DNA of 64,000 bases, from positions 62,001 to 126,000 of the forward strand of contig JANRIG010000036.1 in NCBI GenBank assembly GCA_033765235.1. Reading direction: 5' to 3'. The stretch's first letter is position 1. Every line of letters begins with the position of its first letter. The notes beneath the pieces were generated by a model. That model was given only the letters and a program-made list of their open reading frames with translations, did no database searches and was not told where the DNA came from. Below, one piece after another: positions 53,061 to 62,706 of the stretch. The stretch is from JANRIG01 sp033765235. GTDB lineage: Bacteria; Bacteroidota; Bacteroidia; Cytophagales; UBA9547. The translations under genes and the position numbers were made by a program.

Positions 53061-56000
53061 GTGAGAATATATACTATAGGCTTTCTAATTATTTGTTTAT
53101 CAGCAATTTGTTGCTATAGCCAAACGGTATCCATAGCAGGTATTGTGAATACCTATACCGCTGTACACGCACTCAATGAGCCCGACTGTATCAATGCAGG
53201 GGTGGCCACAGTGGCATCTGCCGTAGGATTTGCTGTAGGCGATACAGTGCTGCTCATACAAATGAAAGGTGTAGTGACAAATACAGACAACACCTCATCT
53301 TTCGGCACTCCGCTGTCAATAGACCAAGCCGGCAGGTATGAACTCAAAGCCATAGTAGCGGTGAGTGGCAATACCATCACATTCAGCAGAGGTCTGCTCT
53401 ATCCTTACGACCTTAAGGCAAAGGTGCAGCTGGTGAGGGTACCTTCATACACGCATGTAATAGTGACTGACACAGTTAAAGCACTACCATGGGACTCAGC
53501 CTCCGGCACGGGTGGTATAGTAGCTTTATTTGCCTCTAAGCTCACTTTGCAAGCACCTATTAGTGCCAATGGTGCCGGATACAAAGGAGCAAAACAAGTA
53601 TTGGGGCTTGCACCATGCAGCATTACACAAACAGGCAACTACTATGTAGCCAACTTGCCCGAGCAAAACTACACCGCATACAAAGGGGAAGGCTCTGCCT
53701 CATTCATACCTGATAAAAGCATGGGCAGGGCACCTTATGCACAAGGAGGCGGCGGCTCGCAGGCCAATGGCGGAGGCGGCGGAGGCGGTCATATGGGCAG
53801 AGGCGGAAATGGAGGCTTTACATTTTCGGCATGTACATTTTGTTGCGGTGTGTCGCAAGCCAATGGTCAGGGATTAGGTGGTTACACTGTACCCGGCACA
53901 TATGATAGGATATTCATGGGAGGTGGTGCGGGTGCAGGTCATACAGACAATATACTTACCCGCGATGCCGGAAGTGGCGGTGGTATTATCATTATTAAGT
54001 CAAATGAAATAGAAGGCAATGGGTATGCCATATCTGCCAATGGTGCAAATGGCTACACCATTACTGGTGATGGCATAGGTGGTGGAGGTGCAGGAGGCAC
54101 TATTTTGATAAAAAATAATCTATTTGGGGCTACCGCTCTCACACTATCTGCCAGAGGAGGAGATGGGGGCATGATATATGGAGGTGGATTGCAATATGGT
54201 CCGGGAGGTGGAGGTGGTGGTGGATATATTAATATAGAAACCAATACATTGACTTCTACTATCATTACACAGGTATATGGAGGCTGGCATGGGTACATGG
54301 GTGGTGTAAGTGCCTTTGGAGCACAGCCCGGCGCAGATGGTGTAGTAGAAAATAATCTGCAACTTGCCAATTTGATAGATGCTACATACAGTCCGCTCAC
54401 GGCAGGTGTCATTTCCCAAAATCAAAATATATGTTACGGTAAAACTCCATTTATAATAACAGAGAGTACTACGGTCACAGGAGGGTCAGGACCTTACAGA
54501 TACCAATGGTATAGGTCATGGGATAATATCAGCTACCTACCTATAAGCACTGCTACCTCTGTGAACTATGCCCCTGACACACTGCTGCAAAACAGATATT
54601 ACAGACGCATGGTAGCCACCCCTGTATGCGACTCTGTGTACAGCAATACTGTGCTCATATCTGTAAGTGGTGTACATGAGGCAGGTATATTGAGTGCAAA
54701 TAACACTCATATATGTGCAGGAAGCACAGTATCATTCACTATATCGGGTGCTCAAAATGCCACTTGGAGTTGGTATAAATATACTGACACTGTAAGCGGA
54801 TGGACTGACATAAGCCATACATCAGGCAGCTACAATACTACGCTGAATAATCATGCAAACTTCAAAGTTGTATCACAACTACTTGATTGCAAAGACACTA
54901 CCAATATTATCAATATCACCGTGAACTCACCTCCCAACATTATCGATATAAAATATCCTGCCCCAATGTGTGTTGATAATTCTACTTATATATATCCTAC
55001 ACTTACAGGTCTTGTATACAATACTATATTTGCAAGCCCTACTTTGCTTATGAACGCCACAACGGGAGGTATCATGCCATCAGCAAATGCAGCTGGAATT
55101 CATAATATTAATATCACAGTGTTGGGTATGGTATGCCCTGATTTATATACCTATGCTACACTGACACTCAACCCCAATCCGCAGAGTGCTTTTCCATCAC
55201 GATTGTATGAGGCACCTTATAGCAATGGCTATTGTACCAATCACCCAACTTCAATTTTACCATACAGTTTTGCAGGCATAGGTGTCACCGGCAGCTTTGA
55301 GCCCCTTAGCACCAACTTAAACATAGATGCCAATACAGGTGAAATATACTTAAACGGTACTGAGCCATCTAAAAAACACACCATCATATACATTACTACT
55401 ACCAACGCGGGGTGCAATATGTACACCTTGCAGCAAGATGTGCTTATATATATTCCTCAAAAAATAAATAGCATAGACTATGGCAACTACTGTGCAAATA
55501 GTACAGCGGTATCGCCCGTATTTTCAAATAACTTAGCCGGATATTTTTTGCCTATAGAAGGTCTAAGTATTGATAATAGCACAGGCAATGTAGATATTAG
55601 CAAATCTAAACCCGGCACATATTATCCCACCTATATGAGTAGCGACGGACTGTGCCCGGAAGTAGCCAATACAGTGACCTCTCCTCTGATAATCACTCCT
55701 TTAAATAGTATATCAGGTTTTTTTTATTCTGACGATAATATATTTTGCTCGAACCTTGGCACACCCATAGGTCCTGTGATAATTCCGCAAGGAGGTTATT
55801 ACTCCTCTGTACTAGCTCCCAAATATATGTCCACACTCACAGGCGTGCTCGATTTTCCAAACATTGCCGCAGGTAAATATAAAATAAATTATATATTGCC
55901 CAGTACCAATGTGTGCCCCGATGCTGCTAAAGAAATAGAAATATCTGTAAGCAAATATATAGAAGTACCCACACTCAACTATGTGCAAGACAGCTTGCAA

Positions 56001-57041
56001 GCATTGGGCAGCTTTTGTAACCAAAGTATTATGTACCCACACACCATAGCAGGTACCTCTTTTGAGGGCGGGTATTTTTATTCACCTAATTTACTTACTT
56101 ATGACACCATTACAGGGATAGTATCATTAAGCAGTACAGATAGAGGTCAATACAGCATATACTATGAAGTGCCATCTGTGGTAGGGTGTGCGGCACACAG
56201 TAGCAATATATTCACATTCAATGTATTATATTCTGATATTGGCAAAATAGCTATGAGCAAAGGCAGTGACAATATATGTAGCGGTGATAGTGTGAGCCTG
56301 TATATTGATTACAGCAACAGTGCGACAGGCTGGCAAATATTTCAAAGCAATGAATGGATTATATTAGACGATAATACTGGTATGACACTCAAAAATTACC
56401 CTATTATGCAAAATACAAAGATACGTGCCTATGCCATTTTTCAATCTTGTAAGCCAGTATTTTCTAATATTTTAGAAATAAATACAGACCCCAAAAGCTA
56501 TGCAGGTGTGCCTGTGGCTACAGATAGTATAGTCTGCAATACCCAACCATATACCACCCTCACACTCGATAAGAATATTGGAAATGTACAATATTGGCAA
56601 CGATATGATGATGTGAGCAATGACTGGATTACATATACCAATACTTCTACTGCCTTGCAGACAATACCCATAGATAATAGTATGTATGGCAAATCATATA
56701 AATATAGGGTAAATGTAAAAAGTGGAGTATGTCCGGCTGTGCTTAGCGACATAGCGGTGATAAAAATCTGTGATAAAATTGATAAAATACCTAATGTGAT
56801 AGCACCATACAGTGTGAGCCAAAATGCAACATGGCATATAGAAATGCTGAGGCTCTCAAACAATGCAGAGGTGAAAATATTTAATCGTTATGGAGATATG
56901 GTGTATGAATTATCAAAATATGAATACCAATATGGCACTTGGAACGGAGGAGGCTTACCGGCATCTGTGTATTATTATTACATATATGATGCTGTCACTT
57001 CATCACAACCGCTCACCGGCTATGTGACAGTGATAAAATGA
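53061..57041 (+). CDS. Large glycine-rich surface protein, T9SS type B cargo (gliding motility-associated C-terminal domain)
   Basis: A 1326-residue protein with a signal peptide (MRIYTIGFLIICLSAICCYS) and GTG start. Residues about 20-440 form a beta-rich domain with a Gly-rich core (runs of GGGG near 230-250, 340-355 and 385-395). Residues about 450-1230 carry repeated Ig/PKD-like units, many with paired Cys (CYGKTPFIITESTTVTGGSG, ICAGSTVSFTISGAQNATWS, CSGDSVSLYIDYSNSATGW). The end (NATWHIEMLRL, VKIFNRYGDMVYELSKYEYQ, WNGGGLPASVYYYYIYDA, LTGYVTVIK) is the CHU_C/type B sorting domain. It is probably displayed on the surface or released through SprA. Ligand unknown. Confidence 0.92.
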   Translation: MRIYTIGFLIICLSAICCYSQTVSIAGIVNTYTAVHALNEPDCINAGVATVASAVGFAVGDTVLLIQMKGVVTNTDNTSSFGTPLSIDQAGRYELKAIVAVSGNTITFSRGLLYPYDLKAKVQLVRVPSYTHVIVTDTVKALPWDSASGTGGIVALFASKLTLQAPISANGAGYKGAKQVLGLAPCSITQTGNYYVANLPEQNYTAYKGEGSASFIPDKSMGRAPYAQGGGGSQANGGGGGGGHMGRGGNGGFTFSACTFCCGVSQANGQGLGGYTVPGTYDRIFMGGGAGAGHTDNILTRDAGSGGGIIIIKSNEIEGNGYAISANGANGYTITGDGIGGGGAGGTILIKNNLFGATALTLSARGGDGGMIYGGGLQYGPGGGGGGGYINIETNTLTSTIITQVYGGWHGYMGGVSAFGAQPGADGVVENNLQLANLIDATYSPLTAGVISQNQNICYGKTPFIITESTTVTGGSGPYRYQWYRSWDNISYLPISTATSVNYAPDTLLQNRYYRRMVATPVCDSVYSNTVLISVSGVHEAGILSANNTHICAGSTVSFTISGAQNATWSWYKYTDTVSGWTDISHTSGSYNTTLNNHANFKVVSQLLDCKDTTNIINITVNSPPNIIDIKYPAPMCVDNSTYIYPTLTGLVYNTIFASPTLLMNATTGGIMPSANAAGIHNINITVLGMVCPDLYTYATLTLNPNPQSAFPSRLYEAPYSNGYCTNHPTSILPYSFAGIGVTGSFEPLSTNLNIDANTGEIYLNGTEPSKKHTIIYITTTNAGCNMYTLQQDVLIYIPQKINSIDYGNYCANSTAVSPVFSNNLAGYFLPIEGLSIDNSTGNVDISKSKPGTYYPTYMSSDGLCPEVANTVTSPLIITPLNSISGFFYSDDNIFCSNLGTPIGPVIIPQGGYYSSVLAPKYMSTLTGVLDFPNIAAGKYKINYILPSTNVCPDAAKEIEISVSKYIEVPTLNYVQDSLQALGSFCNQSIMYPHTIAGTSFEGGYFYSPNLLTYDTITGIVSLSSTDRGQYSIYYEVPSVVGCAAHSSNIFTFNVLYSDIGKIAMSKGSDNICSGDSVSLYIDYSNSATGWQIFQSNEWIILDDNTGMTLKNYPIMQNTKIRAYAIFQSCKPVFSNILEINTDPKSYAGVPVATDSIVCNTQPYTTLTLDKNIGNVQYWQRYDDVSNDWITYTNTSTALQTIPIDNSMYGKSYKYRVNVKSGVCPAVLSDIAVIKICDKIDKIPNVIAPYSVSQNATWHIEMLRLSNNAEVKIFNRYGDMVYELSKYEYQYGTWNGGGLPASVYYYYIYDAVTSSQPLTGYVTVIK

Positions 57042-57138
57042 AGATATAAAATAGGGTTAAGAATTGGCTGTTATTTGGTGTGAATAATATGTTCGAATTA
57101 AAAAGTGCTTAATATCCATGAAAAATGACAATGAGCTA

Positions 57139-59454
57139 TTATCTTTTCTTAAAAAACTTCTTTTTGGGTTTGGCATCACTTTCGGGCTGTGCCTCTGCAA
57201 GTGCGGTACAGTCTTGTAGGGTGAGCTCTGCTGGCTTGCGGTCTTTGGGTATCTTGATGTTGCGCTTGCCATACACTATATAAGGTCCGTATTTGCCGTT
57301 GAGCACCTTTACTTCTGCATTTTCTGCAAATTCTTTGATGATTTTATTAGACTCAGACTGTCTTTTTTCGGCAATGATATCAATGCTTCTCTCTGCCGTC
57401 ACTGTCATAGGGTCATCAGTTTTGGCAAGGGAGTAATATTTATCGCCGTGTTTTATATAAGGACCAAATTTGCCTATATTGGCTACCATAGGTTGCCCCT
57501 CAAAACTGCCTACTTCTCGCGGCAATTTGAATAGTTCCATGGCTTCGTCCATATTGATATTTTCGAGCAGTTGCCCTTTTTTGAGGTTAGCGGTTTTTAT
57601 CTCTCCCTCATTATCTCCTATTTGTGCATAAGCACCAAATTTTCCGAGTTTCACATATACATTGAGCCCATCGGGAGTTTGCCCCAGCAGTCTGTTTGTA
57701 TTAATATCCTTTCTTGATATCTGTTCAGAGGTTTCTATGGTCTCATGAAAGGGTTGGTAAAAATTTTCAATCATACTCACCCAATCAAGGTTGCCATCGG
57801 CTATTTTGTCAAACTGCTCTTCTACATTGGCGGTAAACTGATAGTCTATCACGGTGTCGAAGTTGCTCACCAAGAAGTCGTTCACTACCATAGCGAGGTT
57901 GGTTGGAAATAATTTATTTTTCTCGGCTCCTGCTATTTCAGTTTTATTTTTTTGTGAAATAGCATTGCTTTTCAATGTAATTATATTGTATTCACGCTCT
58001 TTGCCCTCGCGCGATTCTTTCACTACATAGTCGCGCTTGAGTATAGTGCTTATGGTAGGTGCGTAGGTACTGGGTCTGCCTATGCCCATTTCCTCCAGTT
58101 TTTTTACAAGCGAAGCCTCTGTGTATCTTGGGGCGGGTTTTGCATACTTTTGGGTAGCATTCATTTCGTCGAGGCTTAGTATTTGCCCTACATTGAGTAC
58201 GGGTATCACCCCACTGCTGCCATCTTCATCATTTTCATCGTCAGTATCTTCCAAATATACTTTCATAAAACCATCAAATTTGATGACTTCACCACTTGCT
58301 TGCAATATTTCAGGAGTAGTGCTTATGCCAATATTTACAGTTGTTTTTTCAAGTTCGGCGTTTGACATTTGAGAGGCAATGGCACGTTTCCATATCAGGT
58401 CATACAGTTTTTTTTCTTGCGCATCTGCCTCTATAGATTCGGCAGCAAAGTTCACAGGTCTTATGGCTTCGTGGGCTTCTTGTGCACTTTGGTTTTTGTT
58501 GGCAAATTTGCGAGGTTTTGAATAGTTTGTACCAAAGTGTTCAATGATATTGTTTTTGGCATCGTTCATAGCATCGTCAGATAGGTTTACTGAATCGGTA
58601 CGCATATAGGTGATTTTGCCTGATTCATAAAGTTTTTGTGCTACCAGCATGGTCTGGCTCACCGAAAAGTACAATTTTCGAGCAGCTTCTTGTTGCAATG
58701 TGGAGGTAGTGAATGGTGGTTGTGGAGATCTAAAAACTGCCTTTTTGTCGGTACCTTTCACGGTAAATACTGCATTTTTGCATCTTTCTAAAAATGCCCT
58801 TGCATCACTTTCTGTTTTATATTTATCGGGTAATATGGCTTGCAATTTTTTGCCTGTGGGCAAGTCAAATATGGCTTTTATATAATAGTGAAAAGAAGTT
58901 GCAAAACCGTCTATTTCGCGCTCGCGCTCTACTATGAGCCTCACAGCTACAGACTGCACCCTACCTGCCGAAAGACCTGTTTTTATTTTTTTCCAAAGCA
59001 CGGGCGATAGTTCATAGCCTACCAGCCTATCCAGCACGCGGCGTGCCTGCTGCGCATTTACAAGGTTGGTATCTATGGTTCTGGGGTTTTCTATGGCATT
59101 GATGATGGCTTTTTTGGTTATTTCTCTGAATACTATGCGTCTGGTTTTACTGTCATTCAGGTCCAATGATTCTTTGAGGTGCCAAGATATGGCTTCGCCC
59201 TCACGGTCATCGTCAGTAGCGAGCCATACTATATCGCAATCATCTGATAGTTTTTTGAGTGTTTTTATGGTGTCTTTTTTGTCGTCTGATATTTCGTATT
59301 GGGGCTTAAACTTATTTTTTACATCTACTCCCAAGTCGCGCTCAGGTAGGTCGCGTATATGCCCATAGCTTGATTTCACTACATATTCTTTGCCCAAATA
59401 GCCTTCTATGGTTTTGGCTTTGGCAGGTGACTCTACTATGACTAAGTTTTTCAT
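57139..59454 (-). CDS. topA: DNA topoisomerase I
   Basis: A 771-residue type IA topoisomerase. The Toprim domain opens NLVIVESPAKAKTIEGYLG and has the acidic motif WLATDDDREGEAISWHLKE. GLSAGRVQSVAVRLIVERER and the catalytic Tyr in SGKITYMRTDSVNLSDDAMN are standard. Instead of Zn fingers the C-terminus has repeats of the FGAYAQIGD / FGPYIKHGDKYYSL / YGPYIVYGKRNIKIPKDR type, as in many Bacteroidota. It ends in a Lys-rich tail KPKKKFFKKR. It relaxes negatively supercoiled DNA. Confidence 0.97.
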   Translation of the reverse strand: MKNLVIVESPAKAKTIEGYLGKEYVVKSSYGHIRDLPERDLGVDVKNKFKPQYEISDDKKDTIKTLKKLSDDCDIVWLATDDDREGEAISWHLKESLDLNDSKTRRIVFREITKKAIINAIENPRTIDTNLVNAQQARRVLDRLVGYELSPVLWKKIKTGLSAGRVQSVAVRLIVEREREIDGFATSFHYYIKAIFDLPTGKKLQAILPDKYKTESDARAFLERCKNAVFTVKGTDKKAVFRSPQPPFTTSTLQQEAARKLYFSVSQTMLVAQKLYESGKITYMRTDSVNLSDDAMNDAKNNIIEHFGTNYSKPRKFANKNQSAQEAHEAIRPVNFAAESIEADAQEKKLYDLIWKRAIASQMSNAELEKTTVNIGISTTPEILQASGEVIKFDGFMKVYLEDTDDENDEDGSSGVIPVLNVGQILSLDEMNATQKYAKPAPRYTEASLVKKLEEMGIGRPSTYAPTISTILKRDYVVKESREGKEREYNIITLKSNAISQKNKTEIAGAEKNKLFPTNLAMVVNDFLVSNFDTVIDYQFTANVEEQFDKIADGNLDWVSMIENFYQPFHETIETSEQISRKDINTNRLLGQTPDGLNVYVKLGKFGAYAQIGDNEGEIKTANLKKGQLLENINMDEAMELFKLPREVGSFEGQPMVANIGKFGPYIKHGDKYYSLAKTDDPMTVTAERSIDIIAEKRQSESNKIIKEFAENAEVKVLNGKYGPYIVYGKRNIKIPKDRKPAELTLQDCTALAEAQPESDAKPKKKFFKKR

Positions 59455-59680
59455 TTTGCTACTATTCTGGTGGATATGTCAGGTAATGTTATTATGAACT
59501 ATTAGGTATTATTACTAATACATTTTAAATATTTAATTTGATTTTTTTTATTTACAGCTACAATAATATTTATCACAGGCGCAAATCTTGTCAATTTAAG
59601 TTTACATTCGCAACATATTTGCCCATATTTATTATTATTTTGTATATATTTTATTTGTAATAACAATTGTAACCTGAACA

Positions 59681-60166
59681 ATGCCTAAAAATTTAATTCT
59701 TGTGCGACATGCCAAGTCTGACTGGTCTATATCAGGTCAAAAAGACATAGAGCGAGGGCTCAATGAGCGCGGGCTGCGCGATGCACCCAAAATGGCTATG
59801 CGGTTTGCAGCACGCAACATACCTGTACATGCCATAGTATGCAGCACTGCAGTGCGCACAGTGCTCACCTGCGAGTACTTTGCCGAAAGGCTCAAGATAC
59901 CTATGGATAGTGTAATAATGAATGCAGAAATATATGAGGCATCGCTGCGTATATTACTTAGAGAAATAAACCTATTAGATAATGCACATTCAAATGTAAT
60001 GCTTATAGGGCACAACCCTGGGTTTACCTATTTGGCGGAGCACCTTACCAAGGAAAACATCACTGACTTTCCTACCTGCGGGGTCATGCATGTATCATTG
60101 CTTGTAGATGACTGGCAGGAAGTGAGCGGCGGTATAGGAAAAATTGAACTTTTTGATTATCCTTAA
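59681..60166 (+). CDS. sixA: SixA-like histidine phosphatase
   Basis: A 161-residue histidine-phosphatase superfamily protein. The catalytic RHA motif is in LILVRHAKSDWSISGQKDIE, followed by RGLNERGLRDAPKMAMRFAA, AIVCSTAVRTVLTCEYFAER and the second His in NVMLIGHNPGFTYLAEHL. SixA in E. coli removes phosphate from histidine-containing phosphotransfer proteins. The substrate here is unknown, and no phosphorelay gene is adjacent. It converges on ilvN with 7 bases between stops. Confidence 0.9.
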   Translation: MPKNLILVRHAKSDWSISGQKDIERGLNERGLRDAPKMAMRFAARNIPVHAIVCSTAVRTVLTCEYFAERLKIPMDSVIMNAEIYEASLRILLREINLLDNAHSNVMLIGHNPGFTYLAEHLTKENITDFPTCGVMHVSLLVDDWQEVSGGIGKIELFDYP

Positions 60167-60173
60167 GTATGTT

Positions 60174-60407
60174 TTACAACCTGTTTATACTCACAATGTC
60201 CAACACGCGTAGCATATTGCTATGTATTCTATTGGCACTTGCTTCTTCATCTTCAAACTCTATGATACAGGTGGCAGTATCGCCATGTGAGGTATAGTGG
60301 AGGCTGTTTACCAGCATACCACGCTTGCGTATGTTCATCAGTATGCGGTCTATTACATCGGGGGTGTGCATACATTGTATTTCCCAGTGGTGCAGTATGG
60401 CTGTCAT
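60174..60407 (-). CDS. ilvN: Short acetolactate synthase regulatory subunit (ACT domain only)
   Basis: A 77-residue single ACT domain (HHWEIQCMHTPDVIDRILMN, IRKRGMLVNSLHYTSHGDTA, TCIIEFEDEEASANRIHSNM, LRVLDIVSINRL). It follows ilvB by 4 bases. Its size matches IlvM-type short subunits, not the 160-180-residue IlvN/IlvH form with a second domain, so feedback control by valine may differ. The position makes its role with IlvB near certain even though the sequence is divergent. Confidence 0.85.
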   Translation of the reverse strand: MTAILHHWEIQCMHTPDVIDRILMNIRKRGMLVNSLHYTSHGDTATCIIEFEDEEASANRIHSNMLRVLDIVSINRL

Positions 60408-60411
60408 AGTA

Positions 60412-62175
60412 TTAGTTTACGTTAATGGAGGCTAATGTTTTTTCTACTATGCTTTTGGTTTCTTTGACCTCGGGCAAATATTCATTTTCAGGATAGTAAA
60501 TAGTGTCGCTCAGGCTGGTGCCGGGAGCTACCATAGGCAGTACATTTTCTTCTTTGAGTACTTTGGCATGTATCACAAACGGACCGTCGTGCTGCTGCGC
60601 TTGCAGTATGGCACCGGCAAAGTCATGATTATTGTCTACCATTACTGCAGGCAGATGATAGGCTTCTACCAACTTCACAAAGTTTGGATTGAATAAGTCT
60701 ACCCCTGAATAATTTTTGGCATAGAATTGCTCTTGCCATTGGCGTACCATACCAAGGTAGCAATTGTCAAGAATCAATATTTTGACAGGATAATTTTCTT
60801 GCACCAAGGTTATGAGTTCTTGTATATTCATCTGAAAGCCACCATCGCCGGTCACAGCCCACACTTGCTTGTCGAGGTGTGCTGCCTGTGCCCCTATAGC
60901 TGCAGGAAAGCCAAACCCCATGGCTCCTAATCCGCCGGAGGTGAGGAAGTGATTGGGTTGTACACGTTGCAGATATTGTGCACTCCACATTTGGTGCTGC
61001 CCTACATCGGTGGTTACTATGGCATTGGCCGGTATATTTTGTTGTAATATGCTGAGTGCATTAACCATGTCAAATTTTTTGCCATCGGCAGGTTTGAGCG
61101 GGAATTTGGCTTTCAACGCCTGCATATAATTTACCCATGAGGTACGTTGCTCGCGATTACTATCACTGATAGTGAGAGGCATTTTCTCAAAAAATACTTT
61201 TAAGTCGCAATGAATAAATGCTTTGGCAGGTACATTTTTGCCTGATTCACTTTTATCTATATCTACATGTATGACTTGTGCCTTGGGGGCAAACTTGTCG
61301 AGCTTGAAAGTGATACGGTCATCGAAGCGTATGCCAAGTGCCATGATGAGGTCTGCCTCTTGCACGGCGTCGTTGGCATATTTCATGCCATGCATACCAA
61401 GCCAAGAGAAGTAGAGAGGGTCTGATGACTCAAATACGCCTATGCCGAGTATGGTACTCACGGCGGGTATGTGCTCTGCAGCCACAAAGTTGCGCAACTT
61501 TTGCCATGTGTCTGAAAGGAGTACGCCATGACCTGCAATGATGAGAGGTTTTTTAGCTTTTTTGAGAAGCTCTACAGCTTTGTCAAACTCTTTATTATCA
61601 ATATTGTCCAAAGGTGCTACAACAGGTATTTTTATGGCTTTTTCCCAGTTTTCATCAAGTTCTATATCAGCCCCTTGCACATCGCGAGGTATGTCTATGA
61701 GTACAGGTCCGGGGCGCCCGGTAATGGATATGCGATAGGCCTCTACTAATATTTTGGGTGCATCTTTTATATTCTTTATGATAAATGTTTTTTTAGTAAT
61801 AGGTGTGCAAATGCCGGTGGTATCAGTCTCTTGAAATGCATCTGTGCCTATCAGCTCCTGCCTTACTTGCCCTGTGATGGCTATCATGGGTATGGAGTCT
61901 GCCCATGCATCTGCTATGCCGGTGACCAAGTTGGTAGCACCCGGACCTGAGGTAGCCAAGCATATGCCGGGCTTGCCAGTGACTCGTGCATAGCCTTCGG
62001 CGGCAAATGCTGCTGCCTGCTCATGCCTCACAAGAATATGGCGCATTTTGCTAAACGGTATTTCGTCATATATGGGTAATATGGCACCCCCTGGATAGGC
62101 AAATATATCTTTAAACTCAAGGAGCTCAAGTATTCGTATGATGTATCGGGCACCTTTTAATTTTAATTTAAGCAT
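60412..62175 (-). CDS. ilvB: Acetolactate synthase large subunit
   Basis: A 587-residue ThDP enzyme, the first shared step of valine, leucine and isoleucine synthesis. KDIFAYPGGAILPIYDEI and the ThDP Glu in LVRHEQAAAFAAEGYARVTG open the protein. ATSGPGATNLVTGIADAWAD and FQETDTTGICTPITKKTF follow. The ThDP-binding GDG-N motif is AVTGDGGFQMNIQELITL, then ILDNCYLGMVRQWQEQFY. It is upstream of the short ilvN in the same operon (4-base gap). A T-box or attenuator leader was not seen: only 14 bases separate it from the 62190-62612 frame, which may be cotranscribed. Confidence 0.97.
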   Translation of the reverse strand: MLKLKLKGARYIIRILELLEFKDIFAYPGGAILPIYDEIPFSKMRHILVRHEQAAAFAAEGYARVTGKPGICLATSGPGATNLVTGIADAWADSIPMIAITGQVRQELIGTDAFQETDTTGICTPITKKTFIIKNIKDAPKILVEAYRISITGRPGPVLIDIPRDVQGADIELDENWEKAIKIPVVAPLDNIDNKEFDKAVELLKKAKKPLIIAGHGVLLSDTWQKLRNFVAAEHIPAVSTILGIGVFESSDPLYFSWLGMHGMKYANDAVQEADLIMALGIRFDDRITFKLDKFAPKAQVIHVDIDKSESGKNVPAKAFIHCDLKVFFEKMPLTISDSNREQRTSWVNYMQALKAKFPLKPADGKKFDMVNALSILQQNIPANAIVTTDVGQHQMWSAQYLQRVQPNHFLTSGGLGAMGFGFPAAIGAQAAHLDKQVWAVTGDGGFQMNIQELITLVQENYPVKILILDNCYLGMVRQWQEQFYAKNYSGVDLFNPNFVKLVEAYHLPAVMVDNNHDFAGAILQAQQHDGPFVIHAKVLKEENVLPMVAPGTSLSDTIYYPENEYLPEVKETKSIVEKTLASINVN

Positions 62176-62189
62176 AAAATGTATTTTTT

Positions 62190-62612
62190 TTACTTTTTAT
62201 AAAAACGGTATATTTTAAAAGAAAAGTATGTAAAGTTACAAAAAAAAACTAATGAGGCAAATTTTTGTGAGTTAATGTTTAAATTTTGTGCACAAATAGT
62301 GTAATAGAATAAGAAAACAGGTACTTTAATAAGGTTATGACACATGCCATTTTTTATGGGTACAAATGTTTTTTTGTCGTTCATAATCTTCACCGTATAG
62401 CTGCTGGGTTTTAATACAAAAAGCCCACATTTTTCGGCATATTTGTGTACACCTTCGCCTATTATCATGCGGGCTACTGCCGCCAAAAGTATTTTGCCTT
62501 GAAGACCCGGCATAGGATGCTGCTGTATCTTTTGCATAAGCTCAAGGTGATTATCCACATCGTTTTTTTTTATTTCTATGGCTATCAAATATTCATAGTT
62601 GTATGTCGACAT
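62190..62612 (-). CDS. Truncated PD-(D/E)XK-like protein with a probable frameshifted C-terminus
   Basis: A 140-residue frame. The first 80 residues (YEYLIAIEIKKNDVDNHLEL, PMPGLQGKILLAAVARMIIG, VHKYAEKCGLFVLKPSSYTV) recall the C-terminal half of PD-(D/E)XK nuclease-fold proteins, with an I-E-I-K core and a terminal strand. The last 60 residues are Phe/Tyr/Asn-rich and unlike protein. A one-base shift at the T6 run 62350-62355 would instead give a short end KKWHVS and a stop at 62335-62337. It is therefore probably a mutated gene, or a sequence error. It lies between divergent leuC and ilvB. Confidence 0.55.
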   Translation of the reverse strand: MSTYNYEYLIAIEIKKNDVDNHLELMQKIQQHPMPGLQGKILLAAVARMIIGEGVHKYAEKCGLFVLKPSSYTVKIMNDKKTFVPIKNGMCHNLIKVPVFLFYYTICAQNLNINSQKFASLVFFCNFTYFSFKIYRFYKK

Positions 62613-62660
62613 ATCTGCTTTATGACTACTATAAAATATATGTCAGAATACAAATTTTTA

Positions 62661-62668
62661 TATTTTTG
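62661..62668 (+). promoter_or_regulatory. -7 box TATTTTTG upstream of leuC
   Basis: An exact TAnnTTTG match 38 bases before the ATG at 62707. No -33 box at standard spacing was seen. Confidence 0.45.
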
Positions 62669-62706
62669 CATCACGGTTTAGTTTGTAAATAATAATATAT
62701 CAATTA

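Noticed and set aside
6466..62612. All broken genes being sequencing errors
   Set aside because: The 7.5-kb sprA, the 3.9-5.1 kb surface-protein genes and all housekeeping genes read without a break, while the two toxin genes each carry several lesions. Single-lesion cases at 6466, 9795 and 62190 could still be errors.
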